11,122 nucleotides of DNA from Faecalitalea sp. UBA4312 (GCA_002394635.1 DGUK01000082.1:4631-15752), one strand, 5' to 3'; shown: positions 1-7,214, numbered from the stretch's first letter. Notes: generated by a model not told the origin, from the letters alone. A program made the numbers and translations.

Positions 1-2042
1 AAGCACCGACTGCAAGTTTCAAAGACATTGAATTTGAAAAGGCAGGAACCTATGAATACACAATTACCGAGGTCAATGATCACGTAGATGGTGTTACGTA
101 TGATACAGCCAAACATAGAGTGGTTGTGACGGTTACGAAAGATAACAAGACCAATCAGCTGCAGGCCAAAGTAACCTATGATGATAAGGACAGCTTAACG
201 ATTACCAATACATTCAAAGCGACACAGGCAAATATCAAAGCGACCAAACAGTTCAATGACTGGGGCAAGGCGGACAAGTTCACCTTCAATCTGGAGGCTA
301 AGGACGGAGCCCCTCTACCAGCTAAAACAACAGCGGAAGCTACCAAAGATGCGCCGGAAGCTGTATTTGGAAATGTAAGCTTTTACAAAGCTGGTACATA
401 TGAATATACGATCACCGAAGTGGATGACGGTATGGATGGTGTAACCTATGATACAACAGCCCATAACGTAGTCATCACGGTGACCAAAGATCCAGATACC
501 AATGAATTAAGCGCAACGGTTAAATACGATAATAAAGATTCACTGATCATCACGAACAGCTATGAATCTTCCAAAGCGAACCTGCAGGCAACCAAAGCCT
601 TTGATGACTGGGGCAAAGCGGACAGCTTTACATTTAACCTGAAAGCCATCGGAAATGCACCACTGCCGGAAAAGACGACAGCGAAGGCAACCGAGGAAAA
701 TACAACAGCTGTATTTGGTGAAGTTGTTTATGAGAAAGTCGGCACGTATGAATATACGATTACTGAAGTGGACGATGGCGTTGACGGTGTAACCTATGAC
801 ACAACACCGCATAAAGTGGTTGTAACGGTAACCAAAGGCAAGGACAATAAGCTGAGTGCCTCTGTTAAATATGATGGCAAGGACAGCCTGATCATTACCA
901 ACAGATATGAATCGACAAAAGCTACGATCGAAGCAACTAAAGATTTTAAAGACTGGGGTAAAGCAGACCAGTTTACCTTTAATCTAGAAGCGATAGGAAA
1001 TGCACCACTGCCTGCACAGACAAGTGCGACTGTGACCAAAGACGAACCGAAAGCTGTATTTGGTGAAATCGAATACGAAAAGGCTGGTACATATGAATAT
1101 ACAATTACCGAAGTCGATGATGGTGCTGATGGTGTAACCTATGATACGACACCGCATAAAGTGGTTGTGACAGTAACCAAAGGTAAGAACAATAAGCTGA
1201 GTGCTTCTGTGAAGTATGATGATGCTGACAGTTTGACGATCACTAATACGTATGCGGCAACGAATGCAGAGATTGACGTAACCAAAGAGTTTGAAGATTG
1301 GGGAGCAGCCGATAGTTTCACATTCAATCTGGAAGCTGTGACCAAGGATGCGCCGATGCCTGAAAAGACAAGTGCCGAAGCAACCGAAAAACAGCCGACT
1401 GCAAGCTTTGGAAAAATCACCTATGAAAAAGCTGGAACGTATGAATATACGATTACGGAACAGAACGGTGGTGTAGATGGAGTCACCTATGATACGACAC
1501 CGCACAAAGTGGTTGTCACGGTAACCAAAGGAAAAGGTAACAAGCTGCATGCCAAAGTGAAGTATGACGGTGAAGAAAAACTGATCGTTACCAACACATA
1601 TAAGACAACCAAAGCCAAGATCGAAGCCACAAAACAGTTCAATGACTGGGGCAAAGCAAAGAGCTTCACTTTCAATCTGGCAGCTGTGACCAAGGATGCA
1701 CCGATGCCTGAAAAGACAAGCGCCCAGGCAACCGAAAAACAGCCTCTGGCAAGCTTTGGAGAGATTGAATATAAGAAGGCCGGAACGTATGAATATACGA
1801 TCACCGAAGTCAACGATGGTGTGGACGGAGTCACCTATGATACGACACCACATAGTGTAATCGTTACTGTAACTAAAACTGATGATGCGACCAATGCTTT
1901 GCATGTCGAGGTGAAATATGACGGTGCAGAAAGTCTGACGATTACCAATACATTCGAAGCAACCAGTGCAACGATTGAAGCTTCCAAGTCGATCAAAGAC
2001 TGGGTGCTGCCGAAAGTTTCACTTTCAACCTGGCAGCTGTGA
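1..2042 (+). CDS. Pilin-type isopeptide-repeat (Spy0128/FctA-like) surface protein, upstream fragment; 5' end outside window, frameshifted at 3'
   Basis: The frame is open from base 3 with no start inside the window, so the gene begins upstream. It encodes a partial repeat and then repeats of about 115-118 residues, each with the same plan: an ATKxFxDWG strand, SFTFNL, APLPEKT, a GTYEYTITE strand, DGVTYDTTPH, VTVTK, and a closing ITNxY. By analogy with streptococcal Spy0128-type pilin domains, the Lys of ATK, the Glu of TITE and the Asn of ITN are the Lys-Glu-Asn set that forms an intramolecular isopeptide bond. I see no cysteine. The frame ends at a TGA at 2040-2042 that lies out of phase with the repeat pattern; residues after IKDW (about 2001 on) are frameshift noise. 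The protein would be secreted and wall-anchored, acting as an adhesive or structural stalk. The signal peptide and any ligand-binding head must lie upstream. The family call is firm; the ligand is unknown. Confidence 0.85.
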   Translation, partial: APTASFKDIEFEKAGTYEYTITEVNDHVDGVTYDTAKHRVVVTVTKDNKTNQLQAKVTYDDKDSLTITNTFKATQANIKATKQFNDWGKADKFTFNLEAKDGAPLPAKTTAEATKDAPEAVFGNVSFYKAGTYEYTITEVDDGMDGVTYDTTAHNVVITVTKDPDTNELSATVKYDNKDSLIITNSYESSKANLQATKAFDDWGKADSFTFNLKAIGNAPLPEKTTAKATEENTTAVFGEVVYEKVGTYEYTITEVDDGVDGVTYDTTPHKVVVTVTKGKDNKLSASVKYDGKDSLIITNRYESTKATIEATKDFKDWGKADQFTFNLEAIGNAPLPAQTSATVTKDEPKAVFGEIEYEKAGTYEYTITEVDDGADGVTYDTTPHKVVVTVTKGKNNKLSASVKYDDADSLTITNTYAATNAEIDVTKEFEDWGAADSFTFNLEAVTKDAPMPEKTSAEATEKQPTASFGKITYEKAGTYEYTITEQNGGVDGVTYDTTPHKVVVTVTKGKGNKLHAKVKYDGEEKLIVTNTYKTTKAKIEATKQFNDWGKAKSFTFNLAAVTKDAPMPEKTSAQATEKQPLASFGEIEYKKAGTYEYTITEVNDGVDGVTYDTTPHSVIVTVTKTDDATNALHVEVKYDGAESLTITNTFEATSATIEASKSIKDWVLPKVSLSTWQL

Positions 2043-2650
2043 CCAAGGATGCGCCGATGCCTGAAAAGACAAGCGCCGAAGCAACGGAAAAACAGCCGAC
2101 CGCAAGCTTTGGAAAAATCACCTATGAAAAAGCCGGAACGTATGAATATACGATCACGGAGGTAGATGATGGAGTAGACGGTGTAACCTATGACACCACT
2201 CCTCATAAAGTGGTTGTGACTGTGAAAAAGGATAAAGACAATAAGCTGAGCGCGTCTGTTGCCTATGACGGACAAGAGGCTTTGGTCATCACTAACAAAT
2301 ACGAATCTTCAAAGGCAACACTGCAAGCTACAAAAGCGTTCAATGATTGGGGCAAAGCAAAGAGCTTCACTTTCAATCTGGCAGCTGTGACCAAGGATGC
2401 GCCAATGCCTGAAAAGATAAGCGTTAAGGCAACGGAAAAACAGTCAACCGCAAGCTTTGGAGAAATCGAATATAAGAAGGCCGGAACGTATGAATATACG
2501 ATCACAGAGGTCAACGACGGTGTAGATGGTGTAACCTACGATACGACACCGCACAAAGTCGTAGTCAAAGTAACGAAGGGTAAAGGCAACAAGCTGGAAA
2601 CCAGCGTCACCTATGATAATCGAGATGCCCTGATCATCACCAATACATAC
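1254..2650 (+). repeat. Higher-order duplication: repeats 4-5 (1254-1955) copied as repeats 6-7 (1956-2650)
   Basis: Repeat 4 resembles repeat 6 more than its neighbours (Gly-Ala-Ala after Trp, EATEKQPTASFGKITYEKAG). Repeat 5 resembles repeat 7 (GKAKSFTFNLAAVTKDAP, FGEIEYKKAG). Over roughly 125 bases starting near 1336 and 2036 I count only a handful of differences. The unit is about 700 bp. Confidence 0.75.
2002..2004 (+). other. Single-base deletion (GGGG to GGG) splitting the repeat protein
   Basis: Repeats 1-5, 7 and 8 all read GAC/GAT TGG GGN at this point, giving Asp-Trp-Gly with four consecutive G. Here the run has three. Restoring one G gives Asp-Trp-Gly-Ala-Ala-Glu-Ser-Phe, which matches repeat 4 (Asp-Trp-Gly-Ala-Ala-Asp-Ser-Phe) and joins the two frames without a gap. 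A homopolymer sequencing error, a fixed mutation and a reversible slippage site are all possible. Confidence 0.85.
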
Positions 2651-4900
2651 AAGGCGACACAAGCATCGATCAAAGCGAAAAAGGAATTCAACGACTGGGG
2701 CAAAGCGGACAGCTTTACCTTCCATCTGGAAGCTGTAGGAGATGCACCGCTGCCTGAAAAGACAAGCGGTATCGCAACACAGAGCAAGCCAACCGTAACA
2801 TTTGGTGATATTACCTATGAAAAGGTTGGAACGTATGAATATACGGTAACTGAGGTCAATGACCATGTAGATGGTGTTACGTATGATACAAAAGCTCATA
2901 AGGTAACAGTAAAGGTAACGAAAGCAGAAGATGCGACCAATGAACTGAAAGCGGAAGTAACATATGAGGACGGCAAGGAAGTGATTATCTCCAATACGTT
3001 CACAGATGTCAAGATCATCCCGACCGTTACTAAAGAGATCGCTGGTCGAGACTGGGAAGGTCCGGACAGCTTTACATTCGAACTCAGTGCAGTCACTGAA
3101 AATGCACCGATGCCGGATCAAACGAAAGCTGTGGCAGTCGGACCACGTGCTGCATCCTTCGGAGAGATAGCTTATGATAAAGCCGGTACATACAAATACG
3201 AGATTGCTGAAGTTAATAACGGCGCCGGTGGATTCACCTATGATTCGAGGAAATACGAAATGATCGTTACAATCACCAAAGATGCCAATACCAATGCGCT
3301 GAGCGCAGTTGTGGATTACGATGGCAACGATGTACTGAAAGTAACCAACAAATATGAAGCTACCGGTGAAGTTACATTCCAAGGAACAAAAGAGCTGACA
3401 GGCCGAAGCAGCCGCTTCCCGTTGAGAGCCGGTGAATTCGAATTCGAAGTCATCGATGAAGAAGGAAAGACTGTCATGAAGACGACCAACGATGCCGATG
3501 GAAACATTCCGTTCGAAACGATCAAATACGTGAAGAACAAGGATCAGGACGATACCGGAACGCATACATATACCGTTAAAGAGACGACAAAAGATGGTAA
3601 GGGTGTCAAAGTGGATGTGACCGAGTACACAGTTCAGGTAAAGGTTACCGACAATAAGCACGGCAAACTGATCATTGAAAAGACAGACAATGCCGATAAA
3701 CTGGGATTCGCCAATACATATGAAGCCTCCGGCGAAACAGAGCTGGAAGCTGAGAAGATCCTGGAGAACAAAAAGCTGCAGGAAGGTGACTATACCTTCG
3801 AGCTGAGCGGTGCGGGAATTGAAACACAGACCAAGACCAACGATGCCGACGGCCATGTACAGTTCGATAAGATCACTTACAATAAAGAAGGAACCTACTT
3901 CTATACGATCAAAGAGATCGATGATGGCAAGGGCGGCGTAACGTATGATGATCAGAAAGTCAGAGTGACGGTTGTGGTAACGGATAACGGCGACGGAACG
4001 ATGAGTGTTGCCAAAGACTATGACGGTGTCAATACGGCAGTCTTCACAAATACATACGATGCCCAGGGCAAAACACAGATCGAAGGAAAGAAGACCTTAA
4101 AAGGACGCGAACTGAAAGACGGAGAATTTGAATTCACACTGAGTGATGAAGAAGGAAATGTATTACAGACCGTATCCAATAAGGGAGAAACCTTCTCATT
4201 CGAACCAATCGAATACGAACTGTCTGATCTGGATAAAGATGAAGACGGATATGCGAAGGAAACCGAATTTAAGTATACTGTGAAGGAAACAGCCGGCAAA
4301 CGTGGCGGTGTAACCTATGACGAAACAGAATACGAGATTACGGTCACTGTGTCCGATAACGGCGACGGAACACTGAATGTTGTCAAGAGTGAAGAGGCAG
4401 ATTCGATCGTATTCACCAACGAATACAAAACAGAGTCCGTCGAGGTAAAAGCAGCGGCCAGAAAGATCATGAATGGAAAGAGTCTGAAGGCCGGTGAATT
4501 TGAATTCACGATGGAGGATGAAGACGGCCATCTGATCAAAAAGACCAACGGAGCGGATGGAAGCATCTCCTTCGGAACATTCAAGTACAATAAAGAAGGA
4601 ACATATACGTATACCGTAAAGGAAGTCAAAGGAACGAATAAACTAATCACGTATGACACAAGCGTCTACAGGATGACAGTGAAGGTAAGCGATGACCAGA
4701 ACGGCAAGCTGAAAGCCGAGACATCTTATACCAAAGATGGAAGACCGGCCGAGGGTATCGTATTTACCAACACCTATAGCACAAAGACAAGGACTGGGGC
4801 TCATACAAATGTAGAATATTATGGCTCTGCAGCCGGAGCATCTTTACTGGGTGTATGGTATGTACTGAATAAAAAACGTAAAAAGGAAGAGGAAAAATAA
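2039..4900 (+). CDS. Pilin-type isopeptide-repeat surface protein, downstream fragment with cell-wall anchor; continuation of the upstream frame
   Basis: This frame continues repeat 6 directly from about base 2005. The GTG at 2039 is an internal valine codon in every sister repeat, so it is not a believable start. The frame holds the rest of repeat 6, then repeats 7-13. Repeats 7-9 are the DWG type; repeats 10-13 are a second type with a GR/K..L..GEFEF opening and GTYTYTVKE core. All keep a Lys near the start, a Glu in the TxxE strand and an Asn in the closing (I/V/F/A)(T/S/A)N. The C-terminus (from residue about 915) is KTRTG, then a short hydrophobic stretch including GASLLGVWYVL, then NKKRKKEEEK. 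This is the layout of a sortase sorting signal, but with no LPxTG. If the frameshift is real, this half is probably not made or not exported; if it is a sequencing error, 1-4900 is one gene of more than 1,600 codons. Confidence 0.85.
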   Translation: MTKDAPMPEKTSAEATEKQPTASFGKITYEKAGTYEYTITEVDDGVDGVTYDTTPHKVVVTVKKDKDNKLSASVAYDGQEALVITNKYESSKATLQATKAFNDWGKAKSFTFNLAAVTKDAPMPEKISVKATEKQSTASFGEIEYKKAGTYEYTITEVNDGVDGVTYDTTPHKVVVKVTKGKGNKLETSVTYDNRDALIITNTYKATQASIKAKKEFNDWGKADSFTFHLEAVGDAPLPEKTSGIATQSKPTVTFGDITYEKVGTYEYTVTEVNDHVDGVTYDTKAHKVTVKVTKAEDATNELKAEVTYEDGKEVIISNTFTDVKIIPTVTKEIAGRDWEGPDSFTFELSAVTENAPMPDQTKAVAVGPRAASFGEIAYDKAGTYKYEIAEVNNGAGGFTYDSRKYEMIVTITKDANTNALSAVVDYDGNDVLKVTNKYEATGEVTFQGTKELTGRSSRFPLRAGEFEFEVIDEEGKTVMKTTNDADGNIPFETIKYVKNKDQDDTGTHTYTVKETTKDGKGVKVDVTEYTVQVKVTDNKHGKLIIEKTDNADKLGFANTYEASGETELEAEKILENKKLQEGDYTFELSGAGIETQTKTNDADGHVQFDKITYNKEGTYFYTIKEIDDGKGGVTYDDQKVRVTVVVTDNGDGTMSVAKDYDGVNTAVFTNTYDAQGKTQIEGKKTLKGRELKDGEFEFTLSDEEGNVLQTVSNKGETFSFEPIEYELSDLDKDEDGYAKETEFKYTVKETAGKRGGVTYDETEYEITVTVSDNGDGTLNVVKSEEADSIVFTNEYKTESVEVKAAARKIMNGKSLKAGEFEFTMEDEDGHLIKKTNGADGSISFGTFKYNKEGTYTYTVKEVKGTNKLITYDTSVYRMTVKVSDDQNGKLKAETSYTKDGRPAEGIVFTNTYSTKTRTGAHTNVEYYGSAAGASLLGVWYVLNKKRKKEEEK
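4787..4897 (+). other. C-terminal cell-wall sorting signal with non-canonical KTRTG motif
   Basis: Thr-Arg-Thr-Gly is coded at 4787-4798, followed by about 14 mostly polar residues, a hydrophobic core (AAGASLLGVWYVL) and a Lys/Arg/Glu tail ending at the stop. The order motif-hydrophobic-positive is that of a sortase substrate. The usual Leu-Pro is replaced by Thr-Lys, so the recognising sortase may be a specialised one, or anchoring may be by membrane retention. Confidence 0.6.
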
Positions 4901-4922
4901 TTCCTTCCTGTAGAAATCCAAT

Positions 4923-4963
4923 CAGGTATTCAAAATCTTTACAAGACTTGTAAAGTTGACCTG
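4923..4963 (+). repeat. Bulged palindrome downstream of the adhesin gene
   Basis: The core CTTTACAAG (4937-4945) and CTTGTAAAG (4947-4955) is a perfect 9-bp inverted repeat around one A. Outside it, CAA (4931-4933) can pair with TTG (4956-4958), and CAGGT (4923-4927) with ACCTG (4959-4963). This leaves two 3-nt bulges on the left arm only. It lies between the stop codon and the terminator. Its function is unknown: operator, RNA structure or mobile-element relic. Confidence 0.6.
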
Positions 4964-4974
4964 AAAGGCAAATG

Positions 4975-5005
4975 AACGGAGCAAGACACCTTGCTCCGTT
5001 TTCTT
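4975..5005 (+). terminator. Rho-independent terminator of the surface-protein gene
   Basis: There is a perfect 11-bp stem, AACGGAGCAAG (4975-4985) with CTTGCTCCGTT (4990-5000), a 4-nt ACAC loop, and a T-rich tail TTTTCTT (T4999 to T5005). It starts 75 bases after the stop at 4900. Confidence 0.9.
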
Positions 5006-5052
5006 GTGAGCCAAAGGATGTGGTTGCGTATGTAATGCACGCGATAGTTTCT

Positions 5053-5107
5053 GGGTAACCAAATAATTTGGGGGTTTGCCAAATAATCTGGGGGTCAAAT
5101 CTAGGGG
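5053..5107 (+). repeat. Left IS end: inverted repeat plus G-rich subterminal repeats
   Basis: After GGGTAA come two tandem 20-bp units starting CCAAATAAT(T/C)TGGGGGT (5059-5078 and 5079-5098), then AATCTAGGGG (5098-5107). An inverted relative, TTGACCCTCAGATT, lies at 5132-5145. These are likely transposase-binding sites. Confidence 0.7.
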
Positions 5108-5156
5108 AGAAAAGTAGTTTTCAAGCCAAAATTGACCCTCAGATTCAAAAAACACG

Positions 5157-5192
5157 ATACGGTATAGATATGATTCTATACCGTATTTTTTA
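5157..5192. terminator. Bidirectional terminator behind the transposase gene
   Basis: There is a perfect 12-bp stem, ATACGGTATAGA (5157-5168) with TCTATACCGTAT (5175-5186), and a 6-nt loop. T6 follows on the + strand; on the - strand a CGTG spacer and T6 follow. It lies 28 bases past the transposase stop, ending its transcript and blocking read-through from the adhesin side. Confidence 0.85.
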
Positions 5193-5213
5193 ATGCCTGC
5201 CTTCTTATCTTCT

Positions 5214-6665
5214 TTAATTTGATTTCTTGCTTTTTTTATAGGGGCCTTGCTCTCTGCCCCTGTAAGAATGGACCTCTTTCCTTGATTTAGGTATGCCGTG
5301 GATCGAGGGATCCTTTCTTGTAGCCCACAGGATACGGTTGCGTGTATAATCGAAATTAGAGGAACCTCGTGAATTCCTCTTATAGTCCTTTGGCTTTCGA
5401 TTGAACGATTCCATGGGGCCGTTGGATAGGCGTGAGAAATATCCATCCTTATTGGCTCTGACAACTTCCACTCTGGTAAAAGAACGGACAATCTTGTTTC
5501 TATACCTGCTCAAAAGAGAAGCGAAGTCACGGAACATCGCGATATCGGAAGCCTTGAACTTTTTGATCAACCGGCTGAGTTCCTGTTCGATCTCGGCCCT
5601 GTTTTCATAGTCTGAATTGTTGAAAGAGATGTATTCTTCCTTGAGGTCCCGCATCTCTTTAAACTTAGGATCCAGTGCCAGGAACATGTCTTCCAGTCTG
5701 TAGGTATCGACATTCATCTTGAGCTTTGTATTGTAGCGCATCTTCGTATCATAATGGATATGGTCCCTGTTCTTTAAGAGGATCCATCGGTAGTCTCTCA
5801 AGAGGATGGTTTCCTTCGACCACCGGATGGATTTATTATCCAGGTTCCATTTTTCATTCTTTTCCTTCAGTCTTTCCAGATCCCGGTCCCTGTATTTTTT
5901 ATATACTTTTTGGATGTAGCTGTTCATTTCAGTTTCGAGCCATCTTGAAATGTGGAAGCTATCCAAAATGGACTTCGCATTGGGGAAAAACTTATCTGGA
6001 TAATCCATATACTGTCTATATGCATCGGAAATCACCACTTTTACACATTTCCTCTCCTCGTACGGAATGGAAAGGAAGTATCTTTCCGCTGTGTCGCTCC
6101 AGCGGTTGTGCAGGATATCGATGATCTCGCCGGTTACGAAATCCATGAGCACGAGTGCATATTTTGATTTTGCGTTGATATCGAGATAGACCTCATCCAC
6201 AGAAAGATACTCCGGTAAAGGAAGTCTTGGCAGATCCACATAAGCAGAGAATATATCATGCACCTCGGTATCAGAAAGATGGAACTGAGAGGCAATGGAT
6301 CGAGTGGAGCGGTTCAGATCTTTCATCGCCTCAAGGATCATAAGAACGGTCACAGGGGTCTTATGAGAATATCTTTGAACAAAAGGGAACTTTTCATTCA
6401 TATAGAGATTACACTGGGGGCATCTCCATTTTCTCTGCTTTATGACGAGCTCGAACTCCATGCCATCCTGAAGCACAGGGTGCTTGACGATACGGGTGTA
6501 GATGCCGCGTGAATGCATGCGGGAATCACAGTCCGGGCAGAACGTCGGGGAAGGCTTTTTGGAGATGGTGACGATCTTTTTTCCACCTTCAACAGCCACA
6601 TCATCAACAGTAACAGAGTCATCTGAATTTAGATCTAGGAACTTTAAAAAATCAATATCATACAT
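5214..6665 (-). CDS. ISL3-family transposase (DDE)
   Basis: This 483-aa protein catalyses cut-and-paste movement of the surrounding IS. In order it has: an N-terminal zinc-binding region with C43-x2-C46 and C82-x2-C85; a helix-turn-helix region about 115-142 (TRSIASQFHLSDTEVHDIF); then the DDE catalytic fold. The first Asp is in LSVDEVYLD (D157), the second in VVISDAYRQY (D214), and the Glu in SNGPMESFNRKPK (E419). A charged insert of about 200 residues separates D214 and E419, as in ISL3 relatives. The frame extends upstream to 6764, but ATG at 6665 is chosen because GGAGG lies 9 bases before it and the extra residues do not look like the family. Length and catalytic residues are intact, so it is probably functional. 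The tail (residues 460-483) is Lys/Arg-rich. Confidence 0.93.
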   Translation of the reverse strand: MYDIDFLKFLDLNSDDSVTVDDVAVEGGKKIVTISKKPSPTFCPDCDSRMHSRGIYTRIVKHPVLQDGMEFELVIKQRKWRCPQCNLYMNEKFPFVQRYSHKTPVTVLMILEAMKDLNRSTRSIASQFHLSDTEVHDIFSAYVDLPRLPLPEYLSVDEVYLDINAKSKYALVLMDFVTGEIIDILHNRWSDTAERYFLSIPYEERKCVKVVISDAYRQYMDYPDKFFPNAKSILDSFHISRWLETEMNSYIQKVYKKYRDRDLERLKEKNEKWNLDNKSIRWSKETILLRDYRWILLKNRDHIHYDTKMRYNTKLKMNVDTYRLEDMFLALDPKFKEMRDLKEEYISFNNSDYENRAEIEQELSRLIKKFKASDIAMFRDFASLLSRYRNKIVRSFTRVEVVRANKDGYFSRLSNGPMESFNRKPKDYKRNSRGSSNFDYTRNRILWATRKDPSIHGIPKSRKEVHSYRGREQGPYKKSKKSN

Positions 6666-6674
6666 AATAATGAA

Positions 6675-6679
6675 CCTCC
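6675..6679 (-). promoter_or_regulatory. Ribosome binding site fixing the transposase start
   Basis: GGAGG on the - strand, 9 bases before the ATG at 6665; it rules out the longer frame reaching 6764. Confidence 0.8.
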
Positions 6680-6763
6680 ATAGAAGGCAGACATTACAGA
6701 AGGATTGTATCATCATAGATGAAGTTCGGATGGATCGATGAACTTTTTGGCTAATGCCAGCCA

Positions 6764-6836
6764 ATGAAAACTATGAAGTGATGTCAAGGACGCAGAGCGC
6801 TGCAGGTAGATCCTTGACGGAGCGAATAATTTTCAT
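6764..6836 (-). other. Inverted-repeat leader upstream of the transposase
   Basis: GTCAAGGA (6783-6790) pairs with TCCTTGAC (6811-6818), with a small inner GCAG/CTGC pairing. ATGAAAA (6764-6770) can pair with TTTTCAT (6830-6836) to extend the stem over an internal loop. It lies between the right IS end and the transposase start. It could limit transposase expression from outside transcription; that is inference. Confidence 0.45.
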
Positions 6837-6885
6837 AGAATCGGAGAACAAACAGAACAGAAACCAATAAGAAAAGAGGTCTTCA

Positions 6886-6911
6886 ATCCCAACCAATCTT
6901 TCAGTTGGGAT
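6886..6911. other. 8-bp hairpin inside the right IS end
   Basis: ATCCCAAC (6886-6893) and GTTGGGAT (6904-6911) form a perfect 8-bp stem with a 10-nt loop, just inside the G-rich repeats. There is no adjacent T run on the + strand, so it is not an obvious terminator. Confidence 0.5.
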
Positions 6912-6913
6912 AA

Positions 6914-6978
6914 GACCCCCAGATTTAACCCCTAGATTCGACCCCCAAATTCTAGACCCCCAGATTATTTGGATACCC
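6914..6978 (-). repeat. Right IS end: inverted repeat plus four G-rich subterminal repeats
   Basis: Read on the - strand, the end is GGGTATCCAAATAATCTGGG, followed by copies of an A-A-T-(C)-T-(A/G)GGGG core. On the + strand the C-runs of these copies start near 6957, 6942, 6928 and 6916, spaced 12-15 bp. The array is denser than at the left end. Confidence 0.7.
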
Positions 6979-6982
6979 AAAG

Positions 6983-7024
6983 AAACTCACCGAAACAATA
7001 AATCTGTAACGGTGAGTTTTTTAT
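6983..7024 (+). terminator. Rho-independent terminator right of the IS
   Basis: AAACTCACCG (6983-6992) pairs perfectly with CGGTGAGTTT (7010-7019) across a 17-nt loop, followed by T-rich TTTATT. No + strand gene ends just upstream, so it was probably stranded by the IS insertion or by loss of a gene. It may also have come with an older element. Confidence 0.75.
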
Positions 7025-7083
7025 TATTCAAAATCTTTACAGGTTTTCCAAATTAATCATGGAGATAAGGCATGTATCCAATA

Positions 7084-7116
7084 CTTGTAAAAATCACCCG
7101 TATTTTTTAGATACCC
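7084..7116 (-). repeat. Possible terminal repeat of a second, lost ISL3-like element
   Basis: Read on the - strand from 7116 it begins GGGTATCTAAAAAATACGGG and ends in TTTTTACAAG. The first bases match the end of the resident IS (GGGTATCCAAATAATC), then diverge. No transposase remnant accompanies it. Confidence 0.3.
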
Positions 7117-7210
7117 AATTCGGCTCTTTTTTGTGAATATCAAATATATTTTAAATATAGCAAATATAAAATATGATGAAATAAACAATCAGAGGACGTA
7201 TACTTATGTT

Positions 7211-7214
7211 GGAG
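7211..7214 (+). promoter_or_regulatory. Ribosome binding site for the acyltransferase
   Basis: GGAG 8 bases before the ATG at 7223; it favours that start over the upstream in-frame GTG at 7133, which lies in the AT-rich leader. Confidence 0.7.

Larger units (their letters stand above)
216..4777 (+). repeat. Tandem array of 13 isopeptide-domain repeats (period about 345-370 bp)
   Basis: Placing the start of each unit just after the closing ITNxY, the Asp-Trp codons fall at 258, 606, 951, 1296, 1644, 1998, 2345, 2693 and 3050, a spacing of 345-357 bp. Four more diverged units (repeats 10-13) run to about 4777. A fourteenth, partial unit occupies 1-215. The first nine units share long near-identical DNA stretches; the last four are related at protein level only. 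Confidence 0.9.
5053..6978 (-). mobile_element. ISL3-family insertion sequence, about 1.93 kb
   Basis: The ends are 23-bp inverted repeats beginning GGGTA(A/T)CCAAATAAT: left 5053-5075, right 6978-6956, differing at two positions. Inside lies one intact ISL3-type transposase gene on the - strand. Both ends carry extra subterminal G-rich repeats (see separate entries). I find no 8-bp direct target duplication: the left flank TAGTTTCT and right flank AAAGAAAC are instead close to inverted copies. So the true ends may lie a few bases further out, or the flanks have been rearranged. The IS sits between the adhesin terminator and the acyltransferase/lic cluster and disrupts no recognisable gene. 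Confidence 0.8.

Noticed and set aside
2039..2041. GTG as a true start of a separate 953-aa protein
   Set aside because: It is the conserved Val codon of the repeat (AAVTKDAP), has no ribosome binding site, and homology continues upstream of it.
2444..3856. 470-codon open frame on the - strand
   Set aside because: It lies antisense to the repeat array, has Cys/Phe-rich low-sense protein echoing the repeat period, and no ribosome site; it is a shadow of the regular codon pattern. The same applies to the - strand frame at 984-1904.
216..4777. Tandem repeats as a CRISPR array
   Set aside because: The units are about 350 bp, coding throughout, with no short direct repeats or unique spacers.
4922..5491. 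189-codon open frame on the - strand
   Set aside because: It runs across the adhesin terminator, the left IS end and the transposase terminator and overlaps the transposase 3' end; its protein is not recognisable.
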